A stretch of 64,000 nucleotides of DNA from Aplidium turbinatum (Eukaryota > Chordata > Ascidiacea > Aplousobranchia > Polyclinidae): NCBI GenBank assembly GCA_918807975.1, contig OU964919.1, forward strand, positions 37,207,824 through 37,271,823, written 5' to 3'. Under the pieces are notes generated by a model that worked only from the letters and a program-made list of their open reading frames with translations, was not told the origin of the DNA and did not search any database. Position 1 is the stretch's first letter. Every line of letters begins with the position of its first letter. Both the position numbers and the translations under genes were made by a program. This document shows positions 31,035 through 41,071 of the stretch, in pieces.

Positions 31035-33375
31035 AATACACCAACTTCGATTTGCCAGTTATTGAATTCAAAACACGAGCAGCAGTAATGCGGTTAAAGG
31101 CTGCTTTAACATTTCCAATCTTAACATTACGCACAGGAACTCTGGCACCAGCATTATCTTTACCGACCGAATCCAGAGAATCACGTGATGTCACATAAAA
31201 ATCATGGAGAAGAAAAAAGTGTTTCCTATCGTTGTTAGGCCCACATTGACGACAGTTGTTTGCATGATTACAGTCCCTAACCATATGCTGGCGCAAACAA
31301 TTCAAACATTTTCCAGCTTTCACAATGACATCTCTCCGATCTTTAGGTGTCAAGCGCAGAAAATCTTTACAGTTAGACAAAAAATGATATTCAACTTGAC
31401 CACATGACAAACAATAAAGACACGCCGGTAGGTTTTTGCGTCTGGCCACACCACCGCGCGGTGCGCCAACAGCAGTCGAGTACTGCAAACTCCCTGAAAT
31501 CACATTATCATGGGGTTTTACCGACGTCTGCCTAACCGGACATGAAGGCAATTTTCTTTTGCCAAAATTTTTAAAATGCTGCGACTCACCAGAATCGCCC
31601 ATTAGCATAATGCTAAAATCAGTCGACTTACGCGTTTCCTCCCCTACTACAAAATCGAACAAACTCTGAAAAGTAGGCCCATTAGTGCCACCATACTGAT
31701 CACCTAAAAAGTCAAGATAACGCTGCTTAGCGTCAAACGGGAGTCGCTTAGCCAAATCCAAAACAAAACGTCCTTCCAATTTATCGCGCTGACCATAAGC
31801 TTGCGCGTAAAGCAGATACTGCGACAATTCATCTTTAAACTCTTTCAAATCACTGGAAGAGATCGAAGTCAATTTGCTACCATAGCGATACTTTCTAATT
31901 TCTGGTTCGGCGAAAAGACCTCCACGAACTCCAAAACGTTGGGACAAGCGATCTAACGACATTTCTATCCTGTCTTCCTCTGACAAGCCAGGAGTGTCGG
32001 AAACCAAATTAGCAATCGTTTGCGCAGCTGTTCTAACACAAGCTGCTTGTAACAAAGTCAAACAAGTCCCTTTAAAGGGCGAAGCTGCCATCAAGGCCGT
32101 AATACGATTTTTAAAGAAGATAAATGGCATATTATTACCATCGTAACCAATCAAAGCCGCCTTATCAAAAAACGTCCTACTATTTTGGTATTCAAAAAAG
32201 CAATCCTGCTGTTGAGAACTCGATTTAGCGGGAGAAGACAAGCTATATTCCTTAAGGGGCTGAGGGGGCTCAGTCACGTGCACAGCCCGATCACGAATCT
32301 CACACACGTTAAAATCAGTAGACGCGACACGCCTCTCACAACCACTCAAATTACGTGTAGCTGGGCGATCAAAAACTAGCGGCGCAGAAAACTGTGAAGA
32401 GGGCAAAACATTACTTCTAATGGCAGCCCCGTGACTTTTACGCTATGGCGAAGCAGTTCGGTTATAATTTGCAGGCCTTGGCTCTAGAGCCTTCGGAAGA
32501 CACTTAGCCGCGGCCCCGAGACCTCCTGAAACAGCTTGAAAACGTGTAGATTGCACTGGTCCACCCACGGTTAAACAGGCGTCTGGAAAGGGTTATGTAA
32601 ATTAAACTGAGATTGATGTTCACTTCTGGAATGCCTAGAAGATCCCTTCCTAGAACTACGCCGAGAGCACAACTCTGAACGATATTCAGCTAAAACTACC
32701 TCTTTACGTTGTTCGGCCCTCAACTGAGCGTCTTTGAGTGCGAACTCAGCAGCTCTCGCTTCGGCTTTCGCGGCGTCCTCAGCAGCTCTCGCGGCGGCCT
32801 CAGCTCTCGCGGCGGCCTCTGCTCGTACGGCCTCAGCAGCTCTCGCAGCGGCCTCAGCAGCTCTCGCGTCGGCTTCAGCTCTCGCGGCAGCCTCAGCTCG
32901 TATGGCCTCAGCTCTCGCGATGGCCTCAGCAGCTCTTGCTTCGGCCTCAGCTTGTATCTGTAGCTCCTCTCATCTTAGCTGTAGGTTAAGTTGTGCAACT
33001 ATCCGTGACGAGCTCCTAGACATCCTAGTGCTTACATTTGAGGCGCTATCCTCAGGATGTATGTCAGCATCCAACATATCTGAGAACTCACTTTCTTTTT
33101 GTTCGAAGTTATTTTTAACAAGTTAAATTCGGGATCTACCCTATCACGAAGTTCTGCCAAAATTGCAGAGTTAAAAATTTTACTCAAAAGAGCATGGAAA
33201 TGCCGTAATTCCTCTTCTAAAGTAGATAAGTTAGATCGAAAAATTAACAGTTCCTGCTTATCACTCAAAGAACCTAGGGCTACAGAAAGTTCCCCAATTT
33301 GAGTTAAAATATCCCTTCTAGGATGCCGGGCCTCTCGAACTGACTTAGCCTCATCGTTACTGGGTCCCTCCCAAG
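31035..33375 (-). pseudogene. BEL/Pao gag fossil
   Basis: From the 5' side the minus strand shows an Arg/Asp-rich N-terminal region (ELSVALGSLSDKQELLIF). A long Ala/Glu/Arg coiled-coil repeat follows (RAEAEARAAEA-type, 32560-32990). Then comes the DUF1759-like capsid-side region (IFFKNRITALMAASPFKGT, RYLDFLGDQYGG). Cys/His zinc-knuckle sequence ends it (CLYCLSCGQVEYHFLSNC, CLNCLRQHMVRDC, NCRQCGPNNDRKH). It is a broken fossil with a few interruptions. The overlapping plus-strand Ser/Ala-rich frames near 32700-33100 are shadows of the coiled coil. Confidence 0.82.
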
Positions 33376-34216
33376 GATGCCAGAGCTTCGTTTTTCCACC
33401 TAGATCTGGGTTTTTTTGACCACATCTGGGTTTTAAGTTGTTTTTTTTTAATTTAGGTAAATCTAGTTTTTTTGGTTTTTAACTTTGTACAGAGCTTGCA
33501 CGGTATTAAGGCACTGGGATCCTCGATAAATGGTCCTTACTGCAACACAAAAATGATAAGGTAATGTTTTTTGCATCAGCTACTGCAGTCAGTGAGGTAC
33601 GGTACAAGATGCTGAAAAAATTATTCAACTTTATGAAAACGTGGATGACTAAAAATTGGAGTAGTACAACTATTTGTGTTACTGAACATTTGTTTATTGT
33701 GAATTTGAGTTATTCTTTTCAGCATTATGTTCAAATGAAAAAGGCTAAGCAAGGTTTGTTGCTAAGAACCAAGTTACCGTAGTTGTACACTAAACTGTAA
33801 GCACTAATCAGGCATGATGATTCTCCTCAGCCGCAGTCTACAACTCACACAGCAAAAAGTTTAGTTCAAAAGTCAAAACTAACCTTAACAGCAATTAAAG
33901 TTGAGTGATTTTGGCAGGAAATAAAGTTAGTGAGTTTCGCAGCAAGTAAAGTTAGTGAGCTATGCAGCAATTACGGTTGAGTAATACTGCAGTGCATGCA
34001 GTACTAAGGCGGCTTGATATGCAATAGGAATGTAATAATATAATTTCCGTTTCACTCTATTGTAGTGGTTAAATAAGCCGAAGTCAGAATGTTGCTTGTT
34101 AGCCTAAAATTTATTAGAATTTATAATAAGTAGGATAAATAATATTTTGAATAACTCATATCGTTTTCTGATATATTTTTAAATGATAATTTAGCCATAT
34201 CTGTTAAATGTTTCAG
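33376..34216. other. Noncoding stretch before the DDE transposase gene
   Basis: The stretch contains T-rich repeats of ATCTGGGTTTT (33405-33440) and a palindrome TACTGCAGTGCATGCAGTA (near 33992). No terminus of the BEL fossil or of the next element can be fixed. Confidence 0.45.
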
Positions 34217-34541
34217 CCCACTGTAATTTCTTCCTTTGTTAAAACGTTAGTCTACATTACAATGTCACAAAGCTTTCACAACCCTGGGAGCATAACCGAT
34301 GATGATTCCGACTCGGAAATTCCACTAATTCACACGGTAATAAAAAGAAGAGGACAAATTGGCTCAACAGTATACGTAACTCAAAACAACAATCTCAGTT
34401 ATGAGGCAAAGATAAAAAAAAAAACGACAAAGGAGTACCGGTAGTAAGCTTCTTTTTAAAGTGCATTATGTTGGTTGCAACAGTAAACATGACGAGTGGG
34501 CAGGACAAGAACGAACTTCATGGCTTTCCAACAGTGCGAAG

Positions 34542-34818
34542 GTAAACGATGATGTGGGAGCAGCAGATGAGGAAAATCGCATCGTGGTAAATAATGATGT
34601 GAGAACAGCAGATGAGGAAAATAGCGTGGTGGTAAATGATGATATGGGAGCAGGAGATGAGGGAAATAGCATGGTGGTAAATGATGATGTCGGAGCAGCA
34701 GATGAGGAAAATAACGTGATGGTAAATGATGATATGGGAGCAGCAGATGATAGAAATGGCATGGTGGTAAATGATGATGTGGGAGCAGGAGATGAGGGAA
34801 ATAGCATGGTGGTAAATC
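34542..34818 (+). repeat. 45-bp acidic-coding tandem repeat, left part
   Basis: Six copies of a 45-bp unit encode VNDDVGAADEENxxV-like 15-residue repeats, all in one frame. The array belongs to the DDE transposase gene and resumes at 36357 after the LINE. The acidic Asp/Glu/Asn-rich content suggests a disordered linker. Confidence 0.9.
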
Positions 34819-36345
34819 CCATCTATTTTAAGAAGAGAAATATCTAATGCTATAAGAAACTTAAAGTATGACAAATCTCCCGGTATAGACGGCATTTACT
34901 CGGAATACCTCAAAGCAGGAGGCGAACCTCTAATCACAGCACTGCTTCATCTCTTCAATTCTATCTTACCAACGAAAAAGATACCCAGCAATTTTAAAGA
35001 AGCTCTAATAATTGTAATCTACAAGAAAGGCAATAGACTCGACTGCAGCAACTACCGTCCAATAAGTCTACTCAGTCATGTATACAAACTCTTTATCACT
35101 ATCATTGCGGCACGCGTAAAAAATGACCTATATGCATCCCTCCCTTTTGCATCCCATACACAAGCAGCCTACCAACCAGGAAGAGGAACAATCGAGCAAA
35201 TCTTAGCGCTGGAACAAATCATAGAAAAGTCTATTGAATTCAACAATCCCGTTCATATCACCTTCATTGACTTCAAAAAAGCGTTTGACAGTGTTAAATT
35301 ACCCTACCTTTGGCAACTTCTGGATAAAACTTCCATCAACAAAAAATACATCAACCTCTTGAAAGCAACGTACGACGACTCTAAAGCACTAATCAAAACA
35401 GACATCGGAACAACCAGACGAATTGATATTATAAAAGGTGTTAAGCAAGGAGATGTCTTGTCTGCTATCCTGTTTTGCATCGTAGCGGCTGCAATAATCT
35501 CAGAAACAGAAAATAAGTGTACAACTGGATTCACCATCGGCGGTCATGTAATATCCAACTTAAGCTACGCAGATGATATGGCCATTTTGAATAATTCTAA
35601 GCTGAAAATGCAGGAATACCTAGATGCTCTGTCAAAAAATGCTGCTAAATTCGGCCTCCAAATAAATGTGTCCAAAACCAAATGTATGACAACCGACAAA
35701 ACTAACAACACACTCAATCTCACTCTCTATGGAAAACAAATAGAACAAGTACCAGAATTCATATATCTTGGCCACCGACTATCCGCAACCAACGATGGAA
35801 AGACTGCAGTGCAACACCGAATTGGCTTAGGCTGGGCAGCATTTGAAAAGAACAAAAAGATTCTAACATCCAATAGACTCCCAATCAAACTGAAAGCAAA
35901 AATTTTCAACACCTACGTTTTACCAGTCGTGCTGTACGGTCTAGAATGCGTAAATTGGACATCATCAACAATGAAAAAACTCACTACCTTCCAAAATCAC
36001 ATCATGAGAAGCATGACCAACAAAAGGCTACTTGATCACACAAAAATAGAAGATCTTCTAACTATGACAAAACTACATCCAATTGCAGCAATAATAAAAT
36101 CAAAAGTTTTAAAACTGTTCGGCCACACTAAAAGATCACAATTCGGAATCAGCAAAGTTTGCACAGAAGGCAAAGTAGAAGGAAAAAGAAAACGTGGCAG
36201 ACAACCAAAACGATGGCAAGACAACATTCAATCATGGACCGGACTCCACTTGACGACACTGGGCGAGTTGGCTCAAAATCGCCACTCTTGGAAACAAATA
36301 AGCCATGTTGATGCGCAATCTGCCGCAGGCGGAGATAACGACTGA
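34819..36345 (+). CDS. RTE-type reverse transcriptase, N-terminally truncated (508 codons)
   Basis: The open frame runs without a stop to TGA at 36345. In order it shows SPGIDGIYSEYLKAGG, SNYRPISLLSHVYKL, FIDFKKAFDSVKLPYLW, VKQGDVLSAILFCIV, the catalytic NLSYADDMAILNNS (near 35566), GLQINVSKTKCM, YLGHRLSATNDG, LPVVLYGLECVNW and KRKRGRQPKRWQDNIQSW. The endonuclease and the first RT blocks are missing, as in any 5'-truncated LINE. There is no natural start codon, so it is unlikely to make a complete protein. It may be translated as part of the host element's transcript only by chance. Confidence 0.85.
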   Translation, partial: PSILRREISNAIRNLKYDKSPGIDGIYSEYLKAGGEPLITALLHLFNSILPTKKIPSNFKEALIIVIYKKGNRLDCSNYRPISLLSHVYKLFITIIAARVKNDLYASLPFASHTQAAYQPGRGTIEQILALEQIIEKSIEFNNPVHITFIDFKKAFDSVKLPYLWQLLDKTSINKKYINLLKATYDDSKALIKTDIGTTRRIDIIKGVKQGDVLSAILFCIVAAAIISETENKCTTGFTIGGHVISNLSYADDMAILNNSKLKMQEYLDALSKNAAKFGLQINVSKTKCMTTDKTNNTLNLTLYGKQIEQVPEFIYLGHRLSATNDGKTAVQHRIGLGWAAFEKNKKILTSNRLPIKLKAKIFNTYVLPVVLYGLECVNWTSSTMKKLTTFQNHIMRSMTNKRLLDHTKIEDLLTMTKLHPIAAIIKSKVLKLFGHTKRSQFGISKVCTEGKVEGKRKRGRQPKRWQDNIQSWTGLHLTTLGELAQNRHSWKQISHVDAQSAAGGDND

Positions 36346-36356
36346 TGAAATGATAG
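34819..36356 (+). mobile_element. RTE-type LINE, 5'-truncated, young
   Basis: The copy begins mid-RT at 34819 and ends in a very short 3' stretch (TGATGAAATGATAG). It lies exactly within the 45-bp repeat array, which stops at GTGGTAAAT and resumes after AAATGATAG. This suggests a duplication of about 4 bp (AAAT). The short 3' UTR and C-terminal GRQPKRWQDNI-type motif fit the RTE group as I know it. The uninterrupted frame implies a recent insertion. Confidence 0.85.
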
Positions 36357-36580
36357 TGTAAGAGTAGCAGATGAGGAAAATAACGTGGTGGTAAATGATG
36401 ATGTGGAAGCAGCAGATGAGGAAAATAACGTGGTGATAAATGATGATATGGGAGCAGCAGGTGATGGAAATAGCATGGTGGTGAATGATGATGTGGGAGC
36501 AGGAGACGAGGGAAATAGCATGGTGGTGAATGATGATGTGAGAGCAGCAGATGAGGAACATAATGCTTCAACCTCCACTC
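36357..36580 (+). repeat. 45-bp acidic-coding tandem repeat, right part
   Basis: Nearly five further units (ADEENNVVVNDDV-type) continue the array of 34542-34818 on the far side of the LINE. They run into HNASTSTL and a candidate GTAAGC donor (near 36582). The reading frame carries on from the left part by repeat content. Confidence 0.85.
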
Positions 36581-38705
36581 TAGTAAGCATAGCTGAGTTT
36601 GCAGGGGCATCATTATCAGGTTGTGTTTTTTGTTTGTCTAAAAATTGCCTACTAATTTAAAAGTGATTTTCATTTGTGTTTGTTAATTTTTTTTAATGAT
36701 AGATTAGTAACAGGCTGTGTTTCATGCAATATTAGGACAAAAGCACCGGAGATCCAAAGTACGGAATGAAGGGGAATGGAAGAAGGCTTTAGCAAAGAGG
36801 AAAAGAAATAGTCGAGAAGGAAAAAAATTTAAAGGTATATCGGGAGTTACTCGTATCATTAAAAATAAAATAAAATCTGAGAAGTAGACTAGGCTAAATT
36901 AATTTTAGCATAAGATGAAAGTACTCTTCTATAGAGCGAAGGTGTAGTCTGCATTGTTGTAGGTCTTAATAAAATATTATTATATTTGTTTAATATTTTA
37001 CACATGATTTTGCAGAGTATCGTTGTGATTGTCGGTTCAGGCAGTGCCACATAGTAACACTTGAAGAAAAAGAAAGTATATTCAATAAATTCTGAGATTT
37101 AGAAGATTATGATGCTCAAAACTACCACATTTTACAATGGGTGATAAATGTCCCGAAAAAAAGTGAAAAAATAAGAAATGCGGATGACTCTTCCACTTCC
37201 AAAACAAAGAACAACACACGGGTGTATCAAATAACGGAAAAACGTGTTTGTAAACAACTTTTCGAACAAACTCTTCAAGTTTCTTCAAGTAGAATCACTG
37301 GGCTACTTACCAAGCAACAGACACATGATGTCACGCCAACAGACCAAAGAGGAAAACACAACAATCACTCCCGGATAACAAAAGATGTAGTATGCATTTT
37401 CAAACAAATGTTTCAAAAAATCCCCAAGTATAATTCGCACTACCACAGAGAACGGCACGATTCTTCCGCTGTGTGGTTAGCTCCGGTATTTCTAAAACTA
37501 ATTTGTACGATTTATTTCGCAAAGAAACTAAACAAAAAGTTTTAAAAGTTCCCAGTTACGAGTGGTTCCTCCATCGCTGGAACAAATACTTTTCGCATGT
37601 AAAATTGTACTGTTGTGCTTCCGATACGTGCAGCACATGCAATGAGTTGAAGGCAGTTGGGAATTTTTCTGCCTTAGAACAACATCACACTCTTGCTTAT
37701 GCCGCACGAGATTTGTTAAGAGAAGATTCAAAACAAAAAACAACAATAACATTTGATATGGAAAAAACGCACCCGCTACCGTTTATACAGACCAGTAAGG
37801 GATTTTATTTGAGACAACTCTGGCTATATAATGAAGGAGTCCATCACACTGCTGACAAAAAAGGATATGTGTATGTTTGGCTGGAAAGCGAAGCCAAACG
37901 TGGCTCTAACGAAGTTGGCAGTGTACTCATCAAGCACATAAAATCACAATGCTCCACATGGCCAGAAATAACGCTTTGGAGCGATTGCTGCGGAGGTCAG
38001 AATCGGAACCACAATGTGACTTCAGCTTTGATCTATTTGGTCAATGATCCTCACACTAGGCTCAACAAAATCACACATCGGTTTCTATGTCAGGTCATTC
38101 TTATTTGCCCAATGACAGTGACTTTGGTTTAATCGAAAAAAATAAATCATCAATTGCCGCCTTATACACCTCGAATGATTATTTTGATTGAATTACAAAT
38201 TCAAGAAAAAGAAACAAATTCGAAGTCCACCACATGGAGAAAAATGATTTTACTGACATTGCAAAACTCACCACAATTTCAAAACCTGGGAAGGCAATGG
38301 ACACTGAAAGACAAAAATATAGCTGGAGAAACATTCACGAAATGGTTTACCATCGCGGATCTTGTGGATTTTCATTCCGATACAACTTCAGCGACGAGCT
38401 ACGCCATGTCCAACTGCATCAAAGGGACACAAGAAGCCATTCTGACAACATGTCGCCTTTGTACCCTGAAGGTGTCAACATTAGCAAGGCCAAATACGAT
38501 GACTTGATGACTTTGCTGCCATATATTCCTCCTATATACCATGCATTCTACAAGAACTTGCCACATTTAAAGGAGTAGACACGTTTGTGTTCTATTACCG
38601 TTGTGTTCTTCCTGTTAATGTACTAGCTTCAGAAGCACTGCTGCTTCACACTGGTTGTTAGTAATTTAGCGCTTACCAATGTTGATGAGGTACTGCAGTT
38701 TTAAA

Positions 38706-39040
38706 CAGAGCTGTGGAGTCAGTCATATTTTGGCTTGTTCGGAGATGGAGTTGTTAAAAAAAGGCCTAGGCTACTCCGGCTGGATACAAGACGATAAACA
38801 ATAAAATTTTTGTTTGCATTTTCTTTTCAAAACATTGTTTCTTGTTTTCCGTATTAAGCTCTACAACTTTACCGATAAATAGAAGTGTTTGTTCTTGTTA
38901 GTTTTGTGAAAGTCACCATTTCAATTTCCATCACAAATTAAGTGAAATTAAATAAAAAAAACTGGCAACACTGAAGTCGGATTCAGCAAGCTATAAATCG
39001 AGTGGGAATCGCACATTTTTTGCTCACTTCTACAGCCTTG
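38706..39040. mobile_element. hAT-type MITE (335 bp) with perfect 8-bp duplication
   Basis: The left end is CAGAGCTGTGGAGTCAGTC and the right end reads CACTTCTACAGCCTTG. The flanks GTTTTAAA (38698-38705, 39041-39048) are identical. Same family as 15908-16264. It carries internal GGAGTTGTTAAAA and GACTCC-like repeats and no coding. Confidence 0.88.
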
Positions 39041-39048
39041 GTTTTAAA

Positions 39049-40077
39049 GTTATGTTTCTTTTATAGCCTGTAATGTTGTTAATCGTTTGTTCTTTCAGTA
39101 TTTTGTTGTTTGGTGTTTTTTCCTTATTTTAATAAAAAGATATTAAAAGCTTTGTTTTTCGTGTAACATAAAAACAGGCAAAAAATATTTTTTTAAAACG
39201 CAAAATTTTTGACTTGGGCCACTTTTCTGTTGTAAGAAAAGCTTTTATTATCATCTGTACCAAGTTAACTTGGGTTGCTAGTTTTGACTTATCAAATCAT
39301 AGAAAAGTGGCCCAAGTTAAAACATACGTAATAAACTACGATGGCGTCATCACTCAGTTAAACCAAGCATCACAAACAGTTTCTTGCTCACTCAAGTTTT
39401 CTCACATGCAAGATGAAGATTGCAAACCTTCAGTGACAATTTTTATCACAGCATGAATCTTTAAACTCGATTATCTCAAAACCACTTTTTTTGACTTGGG
39501 CCACTTTAGAATCAGACGTCCCAATTTACCTTTTTCAATAACGTAAAATTATGATTTTTGTATGTTTGGATGCACATTGCAAATAACATGCCCTTGAAGC
39601 CGTATCAAAAAACTGTTAAATGAGTTTGGTTTTATTCTTCTGGAACTTTTGTTTAATTTTCCAGATGAAAATAATCATGAGCTAAAAACTTTACAAAAAT
39701 ACTCAAAAAACACACTTTTCCAATTTTATGCCACAAAAGCACGAGTTAGCTGCATGATGTCATTTTGTAGGCATTATTTTTACAGATCTTCTACTTGATG
39801 ACAGTATTTTCGAAAATATTTTTTGTACATTTCTGTAAGTAAGGGTGTGTGTCAAATTAACTTCCGCATCAAATTACATTCGTCCTTCCCTTCCCATAAA
39901 CTTGGTTTACAAGTAGGCCTAGTAACAACAATTTTTATCTTTATAAGCATTGCTTTGGCTAAACTTTCAGACTAGGATTTTCGGATTTGTGTCTAAGATC
40001 TCGAGCTGCCTTCACATTTGCACCACATTGTCGAACGAGTGTGAGTTTACTTGGTTGATTTACTTGTAGGCCTATTG
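39049..40077. repeat. Noncoding stretch with inverted GACTTGGGCCAC motifs
   Basis: GACTTGGGCCACTTT occurs at 39211 and 39491 and its inverse AAAGTGGCCCAAGTT near 39304. These make inverted-repeat pairs that could be ends of a decayed element. The rest is featureless A/T-rich DNA. Confidence 0.4.
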
Positions 40078-40085
40078 GTTTACTT

Positions 40086-41063
40086 CAGGGGTTCCCAACC
40101 TTTTTTGCTGTTCGTACCCCTTTGTCAGGTCAGAGCATTCTTCGTACCCCCAAAAAAAAAATCTGATTGAATTTTTCAGGTAACCTATGTACTGCTAAAT
40201 TAAATTGCTTTTATAGCTCAATTAAACGTTAAACCGATATTTCACACAAAAATGCAAAAGTTACCAAGAGAAATTAAATGTCAGTTATTTTGTTTGTCAC
40301 TTCTCACTTCTCAGTGAGATATTTGTTGCTGCTTCATGGATAAAATTCGCTCAAACGATGGTTCGATTTTACTCAAGGCAACACGTAAATCATTTACCAG
40401 TTGCAGATGATTTCTGTACTTATTCTTGCTATACATTATGGTCGAAAAGCCACTTTCACAGTAATAAGTTGTTGAGAAGAGAATTCACTGTCATGGCTTC
40501 CATAGCAAGACTTGGGAAAGCTTCATAGCAACACACTGAAAACCTTCTAACTTTGATTTGTCAAATAGCAGTTTCAATTTTTGGCAGCTTTTCATTTCGA
40601 TAATATCCTCATCCGAAATTTTTGTTAAATCAAAATGAAATGGAGTTATAATCCAATGCTGGAAATATTTCAATTCACCAGCAAAAAAGTAACCATCGAA
40701 AGAATCAACCAAATAATTTCATTTTTGACATTTTGCAGCAAAGAATTATTTGCAATTTGATCAAGACAAGGAAAATTAGCAAGGTTTCCATTTTCATTTT
40801 CAGCAGCAGCAAGTAAAAAAACACAATGTTATGAGACAATGAGGCTTCTTAGTCTACTAAATAGCAACAATTATTTGTAGATAATTGTTTTTTTCAAAGC
40901 AAAGCCGGTAATGGCATAATATCATTTACAATTCCAAAATAAAACTGTAGCCTACTGTGAAATCTGTTTGAAAAGCTGCTATGTGGCCTAAGGATCTTCG
41001 TACCCCTTGATGTTTAATCTCGTACCCCCAAGGGGTACGACTAGCTCTGGTCGGGAACCCCTG
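40086..41063 (-). mobile_element. hAT transposon derivative (978 bp)
   Basis: The termini CAGGGGTTCCCAACC and (inverse) CAGGGGTTCCCGACC match well. GTTTACTT flanks both sides (40078-40085, 41064-41071). Subterminal copies of CGTACCCC occur at both ends. It contains only the 3' part of a transposase on the minus strand. Confidence 0.9.
40340..40712 (-). pseudogene. hAT transposase C-terminal fragment
   Basis: The minus strand reads FAGELKYFQHWIITPF and KISDEDIIEMKSCQKLKLLF. In shifted frames it continues with the hATC dimerisation region (TTYYCESGFSTIMYSKNKYR, NHLQLVNDLRVALSKI). This is the last third of the ZBED/SCAND3-like hAT transposases. The zinc finger and catalytic core are missing, and at least one frame change is present. 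Confidence 0.75.
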
Positions 41064-41071
41064 GTTTACTT

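Larger units (their letters stand above)
10816..33375 (-). mobile_element. BEL/Pao LTR retrotransposon fossil, split by later insertions
   Basis: The recognisable parts lie in the expected order on the minus strand: gag (about 33375-31035), aspartic protease (about 22366-21930), reverse transcriptase, RNase H, integrase and the C-terminal domain (14807-10816). Two DNA elements of 7.1 and 8.7 kb and one 422 bp MITE split it. There are also roughly half a dozen to a dozen smaller coding interruptions. It is broken and old relative to the elements inside it. LTRs were not identified. Confidence 0.85.
34217..38578 (+). pseudogene. Split DDE transposase gene with Tudor-knot-like N-terminus
   Basis: The first exon follows TGTTTCAG (34216), with ATG at 34262: MSQSFHNPGSITDDDSDSE. 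Then STVYVTQNNNLSYEAKI and, after a frame change and stops near 34440, KVHYVGCNSKHDEW, a Tudor-knot/chromo-barrel signature. An acidic 15-residue repeat follows, interrupted by a LINE. Exon 36736-36834 is GQKHRRSKVRNEGEWKKAL. Exon 37016-38578 starts EYRCDCRFRQCHIVTLEE and contains candidate catalytic residues: D in TFDMEKTHPLP, D in LWSDCCGGQNRN, E in SDFGLIEKN. Frame changes occur near 37465 and 38095, and a TGA near 38190. It resembles a Cys-rich DDE transposase family (Sola-like is a guess). Its terminal repeats were not found. Confidence 0.65.

Noticed and set aside
32709-33126. Ser/Ala/Arg-rich plus-strand proteins
   Set aside because: Three overlapping frames reflect the antisense of the gag coiled-coil repeat and have no independent support.
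34466-34895. Ser/Pro and His/Ile-rich minus-strand frames
   Set aside because: They are antisense shadows of the 45-bp acidic repeat. The same applies to 36149-36613.
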